Assembly (NCBI RefSeq): GCF_003332275.1
Contig: NZ_QOVA01000006.1
Span: 201,365-265,364, forward strand
DNA: 64,000 bases
Source: Edaphovirga cremea
GTDB lineage: Bacteria > Pseudomonadota > Gammaproteobacteria > Enterobacterales > Enterobacteriaceae
Direction: 5' to 3'
Both the position numbers and the translations under genes were made by a program. The notes under the pieces were generated by a model that had not been told where the DNA came from, searched no databases, and saw only the letters and a program-made list of their open reading frames with translations. Shown piece by piece: positions 45,148 to 55,753 of the stretch (positions are counted from its first letter, which is position 1; each line of letters starts with the position of its first letter).

Positions 45148-46299
45148 GTGGCTGAAGAAAGCGATCTGGAAAAAAGTGAGGCCCCCACACCCCACAAAAT
45201 GGAGAAAGCCCGCGAAAAGGGACAGATCCCCCGTTCCCGTGAGCTGACCTCGATCCTGATGCTGGCCGCAGGAATGGCGTTGCTGTGGACGTCAGGGGAG
45301 TCCATGGCGCGCCAGCTTGCGGCGATGATTACCCAGGGATTGCATTTCGACCACGGGGTGATCAGCGATGACCGACAAATGCTCCGCCAACTGGGTATGT
45401 TGCTGAAAGATGCGGTCTGGGCGCTGTTGCCGATTATTTCCGGACTGGTGCTGGTCGCACTGGCCGCACCGCTGCTGCTGGGCGGGATCATGTTCAGCGG
45501 CGAATCCCTCAAACCGGATATCAACCGGATGAATCCGTTCTCCGGCATCAAGAAAATGTTCTCGTCGCAAACGTTGGCAGAGCTGCTGAAAGCCATTCTC
45601 AAAGCGATTCTTGTGGGGTGGGTGACCGGTTATTTTCTGCTGAGTTATTGGCCGGACATGTTGCGTCTGATGGCTGCACCGCCGGTTGCGGCGTTGGGTG
45701 ACGCAATGAGCCTGATTGTGGGCTGCGGTTTTCTGGTACTGCTCGGGATGCTGCCTATGGTCTCTTTCGATGTGTTCTGGCAGATCTGGAGCAACATTAA
45801 AAAGCTGCGCATGACCAAGCAAGAGATCCGCGATGAGTTCAAGGAGCAGGACGGTGACCCGCATGTGAAAAACCGCATTCGCCAGCAGCAGCGCGCCATG
45901 TCGCGACGCCGCATGATGGCGGATGTACCGAAAGCGGATGTCATCGTCACCAACCCGACGCACTACGCCGTCGCGTTGCAGTACAACGACCAGAAAATGA
46001 GTGCGCCAAAAGTGTTGGCAAAAGGCGCGGGCGAGATTGCCCTGAAGATTCGCGAGTTGGGGAATGAACATCGGATCCCCATGCTGGAAGCCCCACCGCT
46101 GGCCCGCGCGTTATACCGCCATAGTGAGATCGGCCAGCAGATCCCGGCGACGCTCTATGCCGCGGTCGCGGAAGTCCTGGCCTGGGTCTACCAATTGAAG
46201 CGCTGGCGTCAAAGTGGCGGCCTCATCCCGAAAAAACCTGAACATTTACCAGTGCCGGACGCACTGGATTTTGCTGGAGAAAGTAATCGTCATGGCTAA
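45148..46299 (+). CDS. flhB: Flagellar export switch protein FlhB
   Basis: 383 residues. Four membrane segments in the first 210 residues, then a cytoplasmic domain with the autocleavage site NPTH (Asn269-Pro270), which switches export from rod/hook to filament substrates. It starts with GTG at 45148. It overlaps flhA by 8 bases. Confidence 0.96.
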   Translation: MAEESDLEKSEAPTPHKMEKAREKGQIPRSRELTSILMLAAGMALLWTSGESMARQLAAMITQGLHFDHGVISDDRQMLRQLGMLLKDAVWALLPIISGLVLVALAAPLLLGGIMFSGESLKPDINRMNPFSGIKKMFSSQTLAELLKAILKAILVGWVTGYFLLSYWPDMLRLMAAPPVAALGDAMSLIVGCGFLVLLGMLPMVSFDVFWQIWSNIKKLRMTKQEIRDEFKEQDGDPHVKNRIRQQQRAMSRRRMMADVPKADVIVTNPTHYAVALQYNDQKMSAPKVLAKGAGEIALKIRELGNEHRIPMLEAPPLARALYRHSEIGQQIPATLYAAVAEVLAWVYQLKRWRQSGGLIPKKPEHLPVPDALDFAGESNRHG

Positions 46300-48373
46300 T
46301 TTGGTCGCGCTGCTGCGTTTACCGGGTAATTTTAAAGATACACAGTGGCAGGTGCTGGCCGGCCCTATCCTGATCCTGATGATCCTGTCGATGATGGTGC
46401 TGCCCCTGCCGCCGTTCATCCTCGATCTGTTGTTTACTTTCAATATTGCCTTGTCGATCATGGTGTTGCTGGTGGCGATGTTCACCCAACGCACGCTGGA
46501 CTTTGCGGCTTTCCCGACCATTCTGCTGTTTTCCACGTTATTGCGTCTGTCGCTCAATGTTGCTTCCACCCGCATTATCCTGCTCGAAGGCCACACCGGT
46601 TCGGCGGCGGCTGGGCGGGTGGTGGAAGCCTTCGGCCACTTTCTGGTCGGCGGTAACTTCGCCATTGGTATTGTGGTGTTTATTATTCTGGTGGTGATTA
46701 ACTTCATGGTGATCACCAAAGGTGCGGGGCGTATCGCGGAAGTCGGCGCGCGCTTCGTACTTGACGGTATGCCGGGTAAACAGATGGCGATCGACGCCGA
46801 TCTCAATGCCGGTCTGATCGGTGAGGAAGAAGCGAAGAAACGCCGATCGGACGTGACGCAGGAAGCGGATTTCTACGGCTCGATGGACGGTGCGAGTAAA
46901 TTCGTGCGCGGTGACGCCGTTGCGGGTCTGATGATTATGGTGCTCAACGTGGTCGGCGGATTGCTGGTAGGGATTGTGCAGCACGGTATGGAACTGGGTC
47001 ACGCGGCGGAAACCTATACCTTGCTGACGATCGGTGACGGACTGGTTGCGCAGATCCCCGCGCTGGTCATTTCGACCGCGGCGGGTGTCATCGTTACCCG
47101 CGTCAGTACCGATCAGGATGTCGGCCAGCAGATGGTCAGTCAACTGTTCAACAACCCACGGGTGATGGTGCTCAGCGCCGGTGTTCTGGGATTGTTGGGG
47201 CTGGTGCCGGGAATGCCGAATCTGGTTTTCCTGCTGTTTACCGTGGCATTATTGGCGCTGGCGTGGTGGACGCGTGGCCGTGAAATAAAACCGGTGATGA
47301 ACGTCGAGCCTCCGCTGCAAAAAGAGACCCAGCAGGCGGTAGAAGCAACCTGGTCTGACGTACAGCTCGAAGATCCGCTGGGAATGGAAGTCGGCTATCG
47401 GCTGATCCCGATGGTGGATTTCCAGCAGGACGGCGAACTGCTTGGGCGAATCCGCAGCATCCGTAAAAAATTCGCCCAGGAGATGGGCTATCTGCCACCC
47501 GTAGTGCACATCCGCGACAATCTGGAACTGGCGCCCGCCAGTTATCGCATTTTTATGAAAGGCGTGGAGATCGGCAGCGGTGAGGCGCATCCCGGCCGAT
47601 GGCTGGCGATCAATCCGGGCAATGCGGCGGGCGATTTACCGGGTGAAAAAACCCAGGATCCGGCCTTCGGACTTTCTGCGATCTGGATTGAACCGGCGCT
47701 GCGCGAGCAGGCGCAAATCCAGGGTTTCACCGTCGTGGAGGCCAGTACCGTGGTGGCTACACATCTGAACCATTTGATTGGTCAATACGCCAACGAACTC
47801 TTTGGTCGGCAGGAAACCCAGCAGTTGCTGGATCGCGTGGCGCAGGATATGCCGAAACTGACGGAAGATTTCATCCCGAGCGTGGTGACACTGACCACGC
47901 TGCACAAAGTGTTGCAGAACCTGCTGGTCGAGCGGGTGTCTATTCGCGATATGCGCACCATCATTGAAACACTGGCCGAGCATGCGCCAAACCAGAGCGA
48001 TCCACATGAACTGACGTCGGTGGTGCGCGTGGCGCTGGGCAGGGCGATCACCCAACAGTGGTTCCCCGGACAGGGTGAGATTCAGGTTATCGGGCTGGAT
48101 ACGCCGCTCGAACGCCTGTTGCTGCAAGCGTTGCAGGGGGGCGGTGGATTGGAGCCGGGTCTGGCGGAGCGCCTGCTTGAACAGTCGCAGCAGGCCGTTC
48201 AGCGTCAGGAAATGCTCGGGGCGCCGCCGGTGTTACTGGTCAATCACGCACTGCGCGCGCTGCTCTCTCGTTTCCTGCGCCGCTCGCTGCCGAATCTGGC
48301 GGTGCTGTCGAATCTTGAACTGAGCGATAACCGGCAAATCCGTATGACCTCAACGATCGGAAGTGCGTCATGA
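46292..48373 (+). CDS. flhA: Flagellar export gate protein FlhA
   Basis: 693 residues from ATG 46292 (GGAGAAAG upstream); the frame is open 26 codons further up into flhB but only this start gives the family N-terminus MANLVALLRLPGNFKD. About eight membrane helices in the first 320 residues, the conserved GAGRIAEVGARFVLDGMPGK loop near residue 145-165, and a C-terminal domain (from about 340) that docks export chaperones. flhE follows with a 4-base overlap. Confidence 0.97.
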   Translation: MANLVALLRLPGNFKDTQWQVLAGPILILMILSMMVLPLPPFILDLLFTFNIALSIMVLLVAMFTQRTLDFAAFPTILLFSTLLRLSLNVASTRIILLEGHTGSAAAGRVVEAFGHFLVGGNFAIGIVVFIILVVINFMVITKGAGRIAEVGARFVLDGMPGKQMAIDADLNAGLIGEEEAKKRRSDVTQEADFYGSMDGASKFVRGDAVAGLMIMVLNVVGGLLVGIVQHGMELGHAAETYTLLTIGDGLVAQIPALVISTAAGVIVTRVSTDQDVGQQMVSQLFNNPRVMVLSAGVLGLLGLVPGMPNLVFLLFTVALLALAWWTRGREIKPVMNVEPPLQKETQQAVEATWSDVQLEDPLGMEVGYRLIPMVDFQQDGELLGRIRSIRKKFAQEMGYLPPVVHIRDNLELAPASYRIFMKGVEIGSGEAHPGRWLAINPGNAAGDLPGEKTQDPAFGLSAIWIEPALREQAQIQGFTVVEASTVVATHLNHLIGQYANELFGRQETQQLLDRVAQDMPKLTEDFIPSVVTLTTLHKVLQNLLVERVSIRDMRTIIETLAEHAPNQSDPHELTSVVRVALGRAITQQWFPGQGEIQVIGLDTPLERLLLQALQGGGGLEPGLAERLLEQSQQAVQRQEMLGAPPVLLVNHALRALLSRFLRRSLPNLAVLSNLELSDNRQIRMTSTIGSAS

Positions 48374-48774
48374 AAATTCTGCTAATTGGTCTGGCGTTAC
48401 TGATCCCGACGGCCGGTTATGCGGCGTCTGGCAGTTGGGCTGCTGACGACACTGGCGTAATCCTGACTTTGCGCGGCAGGGTGGCTTCATCCAACCCCTT
48501 GCGTGCACCGGCAGGTGCCGCCATCGGCCAGGAATTGATCGCTACCGTTGGCTGGCGCTATAGAATCCTGGGCCCGACGCCCGCAGGGTTGCAGGTGAAA
48601 CTCTGTGCTGTTGCGCGTTGCATGGCGATCGAGGGTGAGAGCGGGCAGAGTCGCGGGTTAGCTGGCGAGGCGGCCAACAGCGATCTGCGGTTTGTTTTTT
48701 CTGTCGAAGGGAAAGGGGCATTAAACCCGCCGCTGCGAGTCATCAGTAATCAAGTTATTGTCAATTATCAGTAA
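48370..48774 (+). CDS. flhE: Flagellar protein FlhE
   Basis: 134 residues with an N-terminal signal peptide (hydrophobic 3-15, AYA-type cleavage near 18). A periplasmic protein thought to guard the flagellar export gate against proton leak. It overlaps flhA by 4 bases, in the usual flhBAE operon. The C-terminus faces the divergent flgN end. Confidence 0.92.
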   Translation: MKILLIGLALLIPTAGYAASGSWAADDTGVILTLRGRVASSNPLRAPAGAAIGQELIATVGWRYRILGPTPAGLQVKLCAVARCMAIEGESGQSRGLAGEAANSDLRFVFSVEGKGALNPPLRVISNQVIVNYQ

Positions 48775-48841
48775 AGCAAACAGGCCGTCGATGAATACTC
48801 TGCGGCCTGTTAGTTGCGAATTATGGCGTGCCGTGAAACGG

Positions 48842-49282
48842 TTAAATACTGATCTTGCGACCTGGAATTCCCGCACCCCGCGATTGACCATTGGGTCCAT
48901 ACAGGGTGTTTTGTCCCACCCGGGTATTGAGAACCGTCAACGCTTCGCTGTTGCGGATAATCTGCTGCTCCAGCAATAAACCATTATGTTGATTACGCTG
49001 ATTGAGCGTTGCCGTGAGCCGCTGTATCTCCTGCCAAAGCGGGACGAGCGATCGCTGGGCAGCATAAGGCGCACTGACGCGCTGCTCTTTTTCGGCAAGT
49101 TGGCGCTGCTGGTTTTGATAATCCAGGGTGGTCAGCAACGAACTTTTTTGTTCGGTAATACGCTGTAGTGCCACGCCATTGACCAGCCCGGAGCACAGCA
49201 GCGTTTGCTCCGCATTCACCGTACTGTCGAGAGCGTTAAGCGTTTCAAGGAGTGCGTTCAGGGCTTCAGCTAATGACGGCAT
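48842..49282 (-). CDS. flgN: FlgK/FlgL chaperone FlgN
   Basis: 146 residues, mostly helical with many Gln/Leu heptads. It binds the hook-filament junction proteins FlgK and FlgL and delivers them to FlhA. It follows flgM after 3 bases, with AAAGG in the flgM end as ribosome-binding site. Confidence 0.93.
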   Translation of the reverse strand: MPSLAEALNALLETLNALDSTVNAEQTLLCSGLVNGVALQRITEQKSSLLTTLDYQNQQRQLAEKEQRVSAPYAAQRSLVPLWQEIQRLTATLNQRNQHNGLLLEQQIIRNSEALTVLNTRVGQNTLYGPNGQSRGAGIPGRKISI

Positions 49283-49285
49283 GCA

Positions 49286-49585
49286 TTAATTACCTTTCAG
49301 AAAGTCCTGGGTATCACGCAGCAGCGCATCAGCAATCTTACCGGTATCCATGGTCAACTGCCCGGTGCGAATAGCGGTTTTAAGCTCTTCCACTCTTTTC
49401 ATATCAATATCTTGCGACCCCGGTTTCATCAGGCTGGATTGCGCTGCACTGAGGCTGACCTGCGTACCCTGAGCGTCGGTTTTGACTTCGCTCCTGGCTT
49501 TGCGTGACTGTATGGCCGATTCTGTATTCTCTCGCGACTGCACCTGAGTGACCGGCTGCAGGGGCTGAGTACGATCGATACTCAT
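49286..49585 (-). CDS. flgM: Anti-sigma-28 factor FlgM
   Basis: 99 residues. Disordered polar N-terminal half and the sigma-28-binding helices at the C-terminus (DMKRVEELKTAIRTGQL, IADALLRDTQDFL). It holds FliA inactive until it is exported through the completed hook. GGGAG precedes the ATG. It is transcribed both from the flgA side and from its own sigma-28 promoter. Confidence 0.95.
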   Translation of the reverse strand: MSIDRTQPLQPVTQVQSRENTESAIQSRKARSEVKTDAQGTQVSLSAAQSSLMKPGSQDIDMKRVEELKTAIRTGQLTMDTGKIADALLRDTQDFLKGN

Positions 49586-49646
49586 AGTGTTCTCCCAAAA
49601 TGGCGGGACTGACCTGACGAACCCGCGAATGACTCTCTGTAGAATA

Positions 49647-49673
49647 TTATCGACAGGTTGTCAGATAACTTTA
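49647..49673 (-). promoter_or_regulatory. Sigma-28 (FliA) promoter for flgMN
   Basis: On the minus strand TAAAGTTA, an 11-base spacer and GTCGATAA match the sigma-28 pattern with two mismatches. It lies 62 bases before flgM and gives the usual autoregulatory class 3 expression of flgMN. Confidence 0.88.
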
Positions 49674-49696
49674 ATTTATTGTGCATGGGTAAAAAA

Positions 49697-50371
49697 TTAC
49701 AGCATCAGGCGGATTGAACCGTCTTCACTGGCCACGCCGTTGACGATTTGCCCTGAAGCCATTCTGACCCGGACATTGTCTTCGGCGGCAGCATTGTTCA
49801 TGGCCTTGCCTGAACTGGAGGCATTGAAACCCGAACCCTGCGCCAATACCTGAACGTTTTGCCCAGCGCGAATGACCCACGCACGGCGGATCATCGTAAA
49901 GGTCAGCGGCTGGCCGGGGTTGATATTACGTAAACTCACCGCGCCCAAAGCCTGTTTGGCGTTCAAGACGACGCGAACCGGCAGGGTGTCCAGACGACCC
50001 GTCTTCTGCTGCAAATCAGCCAAGGCCAGAGCGCTGCCACTGTGGATCGAGTGCGCGGCAACCCAGTAATTCCCGGTGACTTGCACCTCGGTTTGCACGA
50101 AGCGCCGCACCTCTGCACAGCGTACCGATAGCGATAACCGACCCCACGCGCGGCCGTTGGCTGGCAGCGAGATCTGCGGATCGACACAAACTGGCCACTG
50201 CTCCTGTGGCGTAATGACCTGTGTTTTGACCTGCACTGTACTGTTGGCATAGTGCTGGCTGAAAAACGCGGCAATCTGGCTATCGAGGTCGGCAGCCATC
50301 ACCGGCACGCAGGCCGTCATCACCCCCGTCGCCAGCAAAAACACCACCCCAGAACCTGTTCGCATGGTCAT
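49697..50371 (-). CDS. flgA: P-ring assembly chaperone FlgA
   Basis: 224 residues from the ATG at 50371, which has AGGTGAG 7 bases upstream (a GTG four codons earlier is possible). A signal peptide (hydrophobic about 7-25, VMAA cleavage) is followed by a periplasmic SAF-like domain. It chaperones FlgI during P-ring assembly. It is transcribed divergently from flgB. Confidence 0.94.
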   Translation of the reverse strand: MTMRTGSGVVFLLATGVMTACVPVMAADLDSQIAAFFSQHYANSTVQVKTQVITPQEQWPVCVDPQISLPANGRAWGRLSLSVRCAEVRRFVQTEVQVTGNYWVAAHSIHSGSALALADLQQKTGRLDTLPVRVVLNAKQALGAVSLRNINPGQPLTFTMIRRAWVIRAGQNVQVLAQGSGFNASSSGKAMNNAAAEDNVRVRMASGQIVNGVASEDGSIRLML

Positions 50372-50530
50372 TCCAGCACTCACCTGTTATCTCACTCATG
50401 ATCCAGTTTACCGCGTCCGGGTTTTGCTCAAGGGGACAAATAGCGGGGCATTTTGCGCTTATTCCCGCGATGGGCTGGCATGACGGGCGTTTATGCTGTC
50501 GGCTCCAAATTCTAACCTTGCGGAGGGAGC

Positions 50531-50944
50531 ATGCTCGATAAATTGGACGCGGCTCTGCACTTTCAACAAGAGGCGCTCAATCTGCGCGCCCAGCGTCAGG
50601 AAATTCTGGCAGCAAACATCGCCAATGCCGATACCCCCGGTTATCAGGCGCGTGACATCGATTTTGCCAGCCAACTGAACAAAGTGATGGAGCAAGGGCG
50701 CGCCAGCGGTAGCGGCATGTCTCTCAACCTGACGTCGACTCGCCATATCCCGGCGCAAAATACCCAGCCACCGGATCTGGATCTGCTGTTCCGCGTACCG
50801 GATCAACCGGCACTGGACGGCAACACGGTCGACATGGATCGCGAGCGTACTAACTTCGCGGATAACAGCCTGAAATACCAAACCAGCCTGACGGTGATGA
50901 GCGGTCAGATCAAAGGGATGATGTCGGTACTGCAACAAGGATAA
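50531..50944 (+). CDS. flgB: Flagellar proximal rod protein FlgB
   Basis: 137 residues. Rod-family N-terminus with the conserved [19 protein letters not shown], typical of axial proteins. It starts the flgBCDEFGHIJ operon; GGAGGGA is a very strong ribosome-binding site. Confidence 0.96.
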   Translation: MLDKLDAALHFQQEALNLRAQRQEILAANIANADTPGYQARDIDFASQLNKVMEQGRASGSGMSLNLTSTRHIPAQNTQPPDLDLLFRVPDQPALDGNTVDMDRERTNFADNSLKYQTSLTVMSGQIKGMMSVLQQG

Positions 50945-50949
50945 GGCGC

Positions 50950-51354
50950 ATGTCGCTGCTTAATATTTTTGATATTTCCGGTTCGGCACTTTCCGCCCAG
51001 TCACAACGTATGAACGTCAGTGCCAGCAACATGGCCAATGCCGACAGCGTGACCGGACCGGACGGCCAGCCTTATCGCGCAAAAGAAGTGGTTTTTCAGG
51101 TTGCTGCGGCACCCGGCCAGGAGACGGGCGGTGTTCGCGTGGCACAGGTTGTCGACTCCACGGCACCGGATCGCATGGTCTATCAACCGGGCAACCCGCT
51201 GGCCGATGCCAAAGGCTACGTCAGAATGCCGAACGTGGATGTGGTGGGTGAAATGGTCAATACCATCTCCGCCTCACGCAGCTATCAGGCCAACGTGGAA
51301 GTGCTCAATACCACCAAATCGATGATGCTCAAAACCCTCACCCTGGGCCAGTAA
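50950..51354 (+). CDS. flgC: Flagellar proximal rod protein FlgC
   Basis: 134 residues with N-terminal [15 protein letters not shown] and [10 protein letters not shown], and the C-terminal helix [15 protein letters not shown] shared by axial proteins. It lies 5 bases after flgB. Confidence 0.96.
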   Translation: MSLLNIFDISGSALSAQSQRMNVSASNMANADSVTGPDGQPYRAKEVVFQVAAAPGQETGGVRVAQVVDSTAPDRMVYQPGNPLADAKGYVRMPNVDVVGEMVNTISASRSYQANVEVLNTTKSMMLKTLTLGQ

Positions 51355-51366
51355 CCGGAGATAACC

Positions 51367-52047
51367 ATGTCGATCATTACCAAAGTCAATGAGTCTACAG
51401 ATAACACTGCGGTATCGGCTGCCAGCAAAACCACCAGCACCAGTGAAGATCTACAAAGCAGCTTCCTGACGTTATTGGTAGCGCAACTCAAGAATCAGGA
51501 TCCTACCAACCCCATGGAAAACAACGAGTTGACCACGCAGTTGGCGCAGATCAACACGGTGAGCGGTATTGAAAAACTCAACACCACGCTCGGTGCCATT
51601 TCCGGTCAGATCAACAACAATCAATCATTGCAAGCCACGACCCTGATCGGCCACGGCGTAATGATCCCGGGTAAAACCATTCTGGTCGGCAGCAAAGAAG
51701 GGATCGTCAGTACCACGCCGTTGGGACTCGAATTGGAGAGAAGTGCCGACAGCGTCAGTGCCACCATCACCGATGCCACTGGTAAAGTCGTGCGCAACCT
51801 CAATCTGGGCGGGCAGAGTGCGGGCGTCCACACCTACAGTTGGGACGGGAAACTGGAAGATGGCACCAACGCGCCGGATGGCTCTTATACCATCAATTTC
51901 AACGCCTCCGGCAACGGTGAACAGATGGTTGTTCAACCCCTGCAATATGCGCTGGTCAATGGCGTGACCAAAGACAGCAGCGGCGCCGTGCTGGATCTGG
52001 GCGTATATGGCACCAGCACGCTGGATGATATCCGGCAGATTCTGTAA
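51367..52047 (+). CDS. flgD: Hook-capping protein FlgD
   Basis: 226 residues. The N-terminal FLTLLVAQLKNQDPTNPMEN is the signature of the hook cap scaffold, followed by the Ig-like domain (YSWDGKLEDGTNAPDG). It caps the growing hook and is later replaced by FlgK. GGAG precedes the ATG. Confidence 0.96.
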   Translation: MSIITKVNESTDNTAVSAASKTTSTSEDLQSSFLTLLVAQLKNQDPTNPMENNELTTQLAQINTVSGIEKLNTTLGAISGQINNNQSLQATTLIGHGVMIPGKTILVGSKEGIVSTTPLGLELERSADSVSATITDATGKVVRNLNLGGQSAGVHTYSWDGKLEDGTNAPDGSYTINFNASGNGEQMVVQPLQYALVNGVTKDSSGAVLDLGVYGTSTLDDIRQIL

Positions 52048-52091
52048 CGCGGCAAAACCTTTTTACAGGCAGGGATCCCCGGTCTGTTACT

Positions 52092-52121
52092 GCAAGACCG
52101 CCGCGTGAAGGCAGGTCTTGC
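52092..52121 (+). repeat. Hairpin in the flgD-flgE gap
   Basis: GCAAGACC and GGTCTTGC form an 8-base stem with a 14-base loop, 25 bases before flgE. No T run. It may affect the relative expression of hook protein. Confidence 0.45.
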
Positions 52122-52145
52122 ACCTCTATTTAAACGGAGAGAAAC

Positions 52146-53390
52146 ATGGGCTTTTCTCAAGCAGTCAGCGGCCTCAATGCGGCAGCAAGCAATCTGGATG
52201 TTATCGGTAATAACATTGCCAACTCAGCCACGTCTGGTTTCAAATCTTCCAGCGTTTCCTTTGCTGACATGTTCGCGGGTTCCAAAGTCGGTCTGGGCGT
52301 GAAAGTGGCTGGCGTCATGCAGGACTTTACCGATGGCACCACCACGACCACCAACCGGGGGTTGGATGTCGCTATCAGCAATAACGGATTTTTCCGCCTG
52401 CAAGACAGCAGCGGCGGGATCTTCTATTCGCGTAACGGCCAGTTCAAACTGGACGAAAACCGTAATCTGATCAATATGCAGGGCCTGAGCGTAACCGGGT
52501 TCCCGGCTGCGGGATCACCGCCGACGATCCAGCAGGGCGCACAACCCGTGCCATTGAGCGTACCGGCCACAATGATCTCCGCCAAACCAACGTCGACCGC
52601 CACCATGGTCGCCAACCTGAACTCGACCCACGACATTATTGATAGCACCACTACGCCGTTTGATATCAATAACGCCAACAGCTACAGCTACAAAAACACC
52701 ATTACCGTCTATGACTCGTTGGGTAATGCGCACAATAACAATATCTATTTCATCAAGACGGCATCGAACCAGTGGGACATCCGTTCTGATGACACCAGCC
52801 TTCCGACCTCGAACCAGCAAAAAATCGGCAGCATGACCTTCAACCCGAACGGTACGCTGGCCAGTACGTCGGATGCCACGGGTGCGGTCTCCGATCCGGC
52901 CTTCACGCTGAACCTGCCGGTTGATCCGGTAAACGGCTCTGCAGCCGGTCAGACAGTTGCACTGAGTTTTGCCAGCAGCATCCAGCAGAACACCAGCGAC
53001 AACGTGGGATCGCTGACCCAAAACGGCTACACCGCAGGCCAGTTGATCGGTTATCAGATTAACGAAGATGGCACGCTGGAAGGGATCTACTCCAACCAAC
53101 AGACACAGTTGTTGGGACAAATCGTTCTCAGCAACTTTGCCAACCCGGAAGGTCTGGCGTCGCAGGGCAACAACGTCTGGCAGGCGACCCAAAGTTCAGG
53201 TCAGGCAATCACCGGCCTGGCGAACAGCGGCAGCTTCGGCACGTTGACCAGCGGTGCGCTGGAGTCGTCCAACGTCGACCTGAGTAAAGAATTGGTGAAT
53301 ATGATCGTGGCACAGCGTAACTACCAATCGAATGCGCAAACCATCAAGACTCAGGATCAGATCCTGCAAACGCTGGTTAACCTGCGTTAA
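52146..53390 (+). CDS. flgE: Flagellar hook protein FlgE
   Basis: 414 residues. The axial N-terminus (FSQAVSGLNAAASNLDVIGN) and C-terminus (SNVDLSKELVNMIVAQRNYQ) flank the hook D1/D2 domains. It polymerises into the hook. GGAGAGAA is the ribosome-binding site. Confidence 0.97.
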   Translation: MGFSQAVSGLNAAASNLDVIGNNIANSATSGFKSSSVSFADMFAGSKVGLGVKVAGVMQDFTDGTTTTTNRGLDVAISNNGFFRLQDSSGGIFYSRNGQFKLDENRNLINMQGLSVTGFPAAGSPPTIQQGAQPVPLSVPATMISAKPTSTATMVANLNSTHDIIDSTTTPFDINNANSYSYKNTITVYDSLGNAHNNNIYFIKTASNQWDIRSDDTSLPTSNQQKIGSMTFNPNGTLASTSDATGAVSDPAFTLNLPVDPVNGSAAGQTVALSFASSIQQNTSDNVGSLTQNGYTAGQLIGYQINEDGTLEGIYSNQQTQLLGQIVLSNFANPEGLASQGNNVWQATQSSGQAITGLANSGSFGTLTSGALESSNVDLSKELVNMIVAQRNYQSNAQTIKTQDQILQTLVNLR

Positions 53391-53411
53391 TCGCGCTGAT
53401 GGGACAGGACA

Positions 53412-54167
53412 ATGGATCACGCAATTTATACGGCGATGGGCGCAGCAAGCCAGACGCTCAACCAGCAGGCGGTCACGGCCAACAATCTGGCCAACGCCTC
53501 AACGCCCGGTTTTCGTGCGCAATTGTCGGCGCTGCGTGCCGTGCCGGTAAACGGCCAATCGCTGCCGACCCGCACGCTGGTCACGGCCTCCACGCCGGGG
53601 TCGGACACGCGTCAGGGTGCGCTGGATTACACCGGGCGCCCGCTTGATGTGGCACTGCAACAGGACGGTTTTTTGGCCGTGCAATTGGCTGACGGCACGG
53701 AAGCTTATACCCGCAACGGGAATATTCAGATCAACGCCAATAGCCAATTGACGGTGCAGGGTATGCCGCTGATGGGAGACAACGGTCCTATCGAAATTCC
53801 GCCGCAGGCTGAACTGACCATTGCCGCAGATGGCACCATCACTGGGCTGAATCCCGGTGATCCACCGACTACCGTGGCACAGATTGGTCGCCTGAAATTG
53901 GTTAATGCCACCGGCAATGAATTGCAGCGTGGCGATGACGGCCTGTTCCACCTGACGGCGGCCACGCAACAGCAGCGCGGTAACACATTGCAGAATGACC
54001 CATCACTCCGGGTGATGCCCGGCGTGATCGAAGGCAGCAACGTAAAACCGGTTGAGACCATGGTAGACATGATCGCCAACGCCCGACGCTTTGAAATGCA
54101 GATGAAAGTCATCCACAGCGTAGATGAAAACGAACAGCGCGCTAACCAACTGTTAGCCATGAGTTAA
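53412..54167 (+). CDS. flgF: Flagellar proximal rod protein FlgF
   Basis: 251 residues with [16 protein letters not shown] near the start and [18 protein letters not shown] at the end, as in the family. It joins FlgC to FlgG in the rod. Confidence 0.96.
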   Translation: MDHAIYTAMGAASQTLNQQAVTANNLANASTPGFRAQLSALRAVPVNGQSLPTRTLVTASTPGSDTRQGALDYTGRPLDVALQQDGFLAVQLADGTEAYTRNGNIQINANSQLTVQGMPLMGDNGPIEIPPQAELTIAADGTITGLNPGDPPTTVAQIGRLKLVNATGNELQRGDDGLFHLTAATQQQRGNTLQNDPSLRVMPGVIEGSNVKPVETMVDMIANARRFEMQMKVIHSVDENEQRANQLLAMS

Positions 54168-54192
54168 GCGCGAAGGCGCAGAGGAACGAGTC

Positions 54193-54975
54193 ATGATTCC
54201 ATCACTATGGATCGCCAAAACCGGTCTGGATGCCCAGCAGACCAACATGGACGTGATCGCCAATAACCTGGCAAACGTCAGCACCAATGGTTTCAAACTC
54301 CAGCGCGCCGTGTTTGAGGATCTGCTGTACCAAACCGTGCGTCAACCGGGTGCCCAATCCTCCGAGCAAACCACTCTGCCGTCCGGCCTGCAAATCGGTA
54401 CCGGTGTACGGCCAGTGGCGACTGAGCGCCTGCACAGTCAGGGCAATTTGTCTGAGACCAGTAACAGCAAAGATATCGCCATCAAGGGCCAGGGCTTCTT
54501 TCAGGTGCAGATGCCGGACGGCACGCTGGCCTACACCCGCGATGGATCTTTCCAGGTCGATCAGAACGGCCAACTGGTCACCTCCAGCGGTTTTCAGGTT
54601 CAGCCTGCTATCACCATTCCGGCCAATGCCCTGTCGATCACGGTCGGCCGTGACGGCATTGTCAGCGTTACCCAACAGGGGCAAACCGCGGCACAGCAGG
54701 TCGGGCAGTTAACGTTGACCACCTTTATCAATGACAGTGGTCTCGAGAGTGTCGGCGAAAACCTCTATCAGGAAACCGAAGGTTCAGGCGCGCCGACAGA
54801 AAGCACGCCGGGCCTGAATGGCGCAGGACTGCTGTATCAAGGTTATGTTGAAACGTCCAACGTCAACGTGGCAGAAGAACTGGTCAACATGATCCAGACC
54901 CAACGCGCCTATGAAATCAACAGCAAAGCGGTTTCTACCTCCGATCAAATGCTGCAAAAACTGACCCAGTTGTAA
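54193..54975 (+). CDS. flgG: Flagellar distal rod protein FlgG
   Basis: 260 residues. [33 protein letters not shown] and the C-terminal [19 protein letters not shown] are near-invariant in FlgG. It forms the long distal rod that crosses the periplasm. Confidence 0.97.
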   Translation: MIPSLWIAKTGLDAQQTNMDVIANNLANVSTNGFKLQRAVFEDLLYQTVRQPGAQSSEQTTLPSGLQIGTGVRPVATERLHSQGNLSETSNSKDIAIKGQGFFQVQMPDGTLAYTRDGSFQVDQNGQLVTSSGFQVQPAITIPANALSITVGRDGIVSVTQQGQTAAQQVGQLTLTTFINDSGLESVGENLYQETEGSGAPTESTPGLNGAGLLYQGYVETSNVNVAEELVNMIQTQRAYEINSKAVSTSDQMLQKLTQL

Positions 54976-55050
54976 GGTAAACCCGCCGGGAGGATTTATT
55001 CCTTCCGGCAGAATTATGCTGTTCCCTAAGAACACGTTAAGGCGAAATCT

Positions 55051-55743
55051 GTGTTGATCGATAAAGTTTGGCTGACTACGCCGCTGCTGATGATGATTAT
55101 CAACGGCTGCGCCTACATTCCCCATGCGCCGCTGGTTGACGGCAGCACGTCGGCGCAACCGGCCCCGGCAACGGCAGCCGTACCCAATGGATCGATTTTC
55201 CAGACGGTACAACCGATGAACTACGGTTATCAGCCACTGTTTGAGGATCGTCGACCACGTAACGTTGGCGACACATTGACTATCGTATTGCAAGAGAACG
55301 TCAGCGCCAGCAAAAGCTCTTCAGCCAATGCCAGCCGCAATGGCAGTTCCACTTTTGGTCTGGATACCACACCGCGTTACCTCGAAGGACTGTTTGGCAA
55401 TGACCGCGCCGCGCTGGACATCAAAGGCGAAAACACTTTCGGTGGCAAGGGCGGGGCAAATGCCAACAACACCTTCAGCGGGACACTGACGGTCACGGTC
55501 AATCAGGTTCTGGCGAACGGTAACCTGCACGTGGTGGGCGAAAAACAGATCGCCATCAACCAGGGCACCGAGTTCATTCGTTTCTCCGGAGTTGTCAATC
55601 CGCGCACCATCAGCGGTGCCAACGCAGTGGTTTCAACCCAGGTGGCCGATGCGCGCATTGAATATGTGGGTAACGGTTATATCAATGAAGCTCAGAACAT
55701 GGGCTGGATGCAGCGATTCTTCCTCAACGTTTCGCCGTTCTAA
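55051..55743 (+). CDS. flgH: Flagellar L-ring lipoprotein FlgH
   Basis: 230 residues starting with GTG at 55051 (AAGG upstream). The lipoprotein signal ends at IINGC with the lipidated Cys20; Asn at -2 is unusual but tolerable. The body contains [20 protein letters not shown], the L-ring signature. It forms the outer-membrane ring. Confidence 0.95.
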   Translation: MLIDKVWLTTPLLMMIINGCAYIPHAPLVDGSTSAQPAPATAAVPNGSIFQTVQPMNYGYQPLFEDRRPRNVGDTLTIVLQENVSASKSSSANASRNGSSTFGLDTTPRYLEGLFGNDRAALDIKGENTFGGKGGANANNTFSGTLTVTVNQVLANGNLHVVGEKQIAINQGTEFIRFSGVVNPRTISGANAVVSTQVADARIEYVGNGYINEAQNMGWMQRFFLNVSPF

Positions 55744-55753
55744 GAGGCTTTCC

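Noticed and set aside
46214..46291. Longer FlhA start inside flhB
   Set aside because: The extra 26 residues are flhB read in another frame and have no resemblance to FlhA; ATG 46292 gives the family N-terminus with GGAGAAAG upstream.
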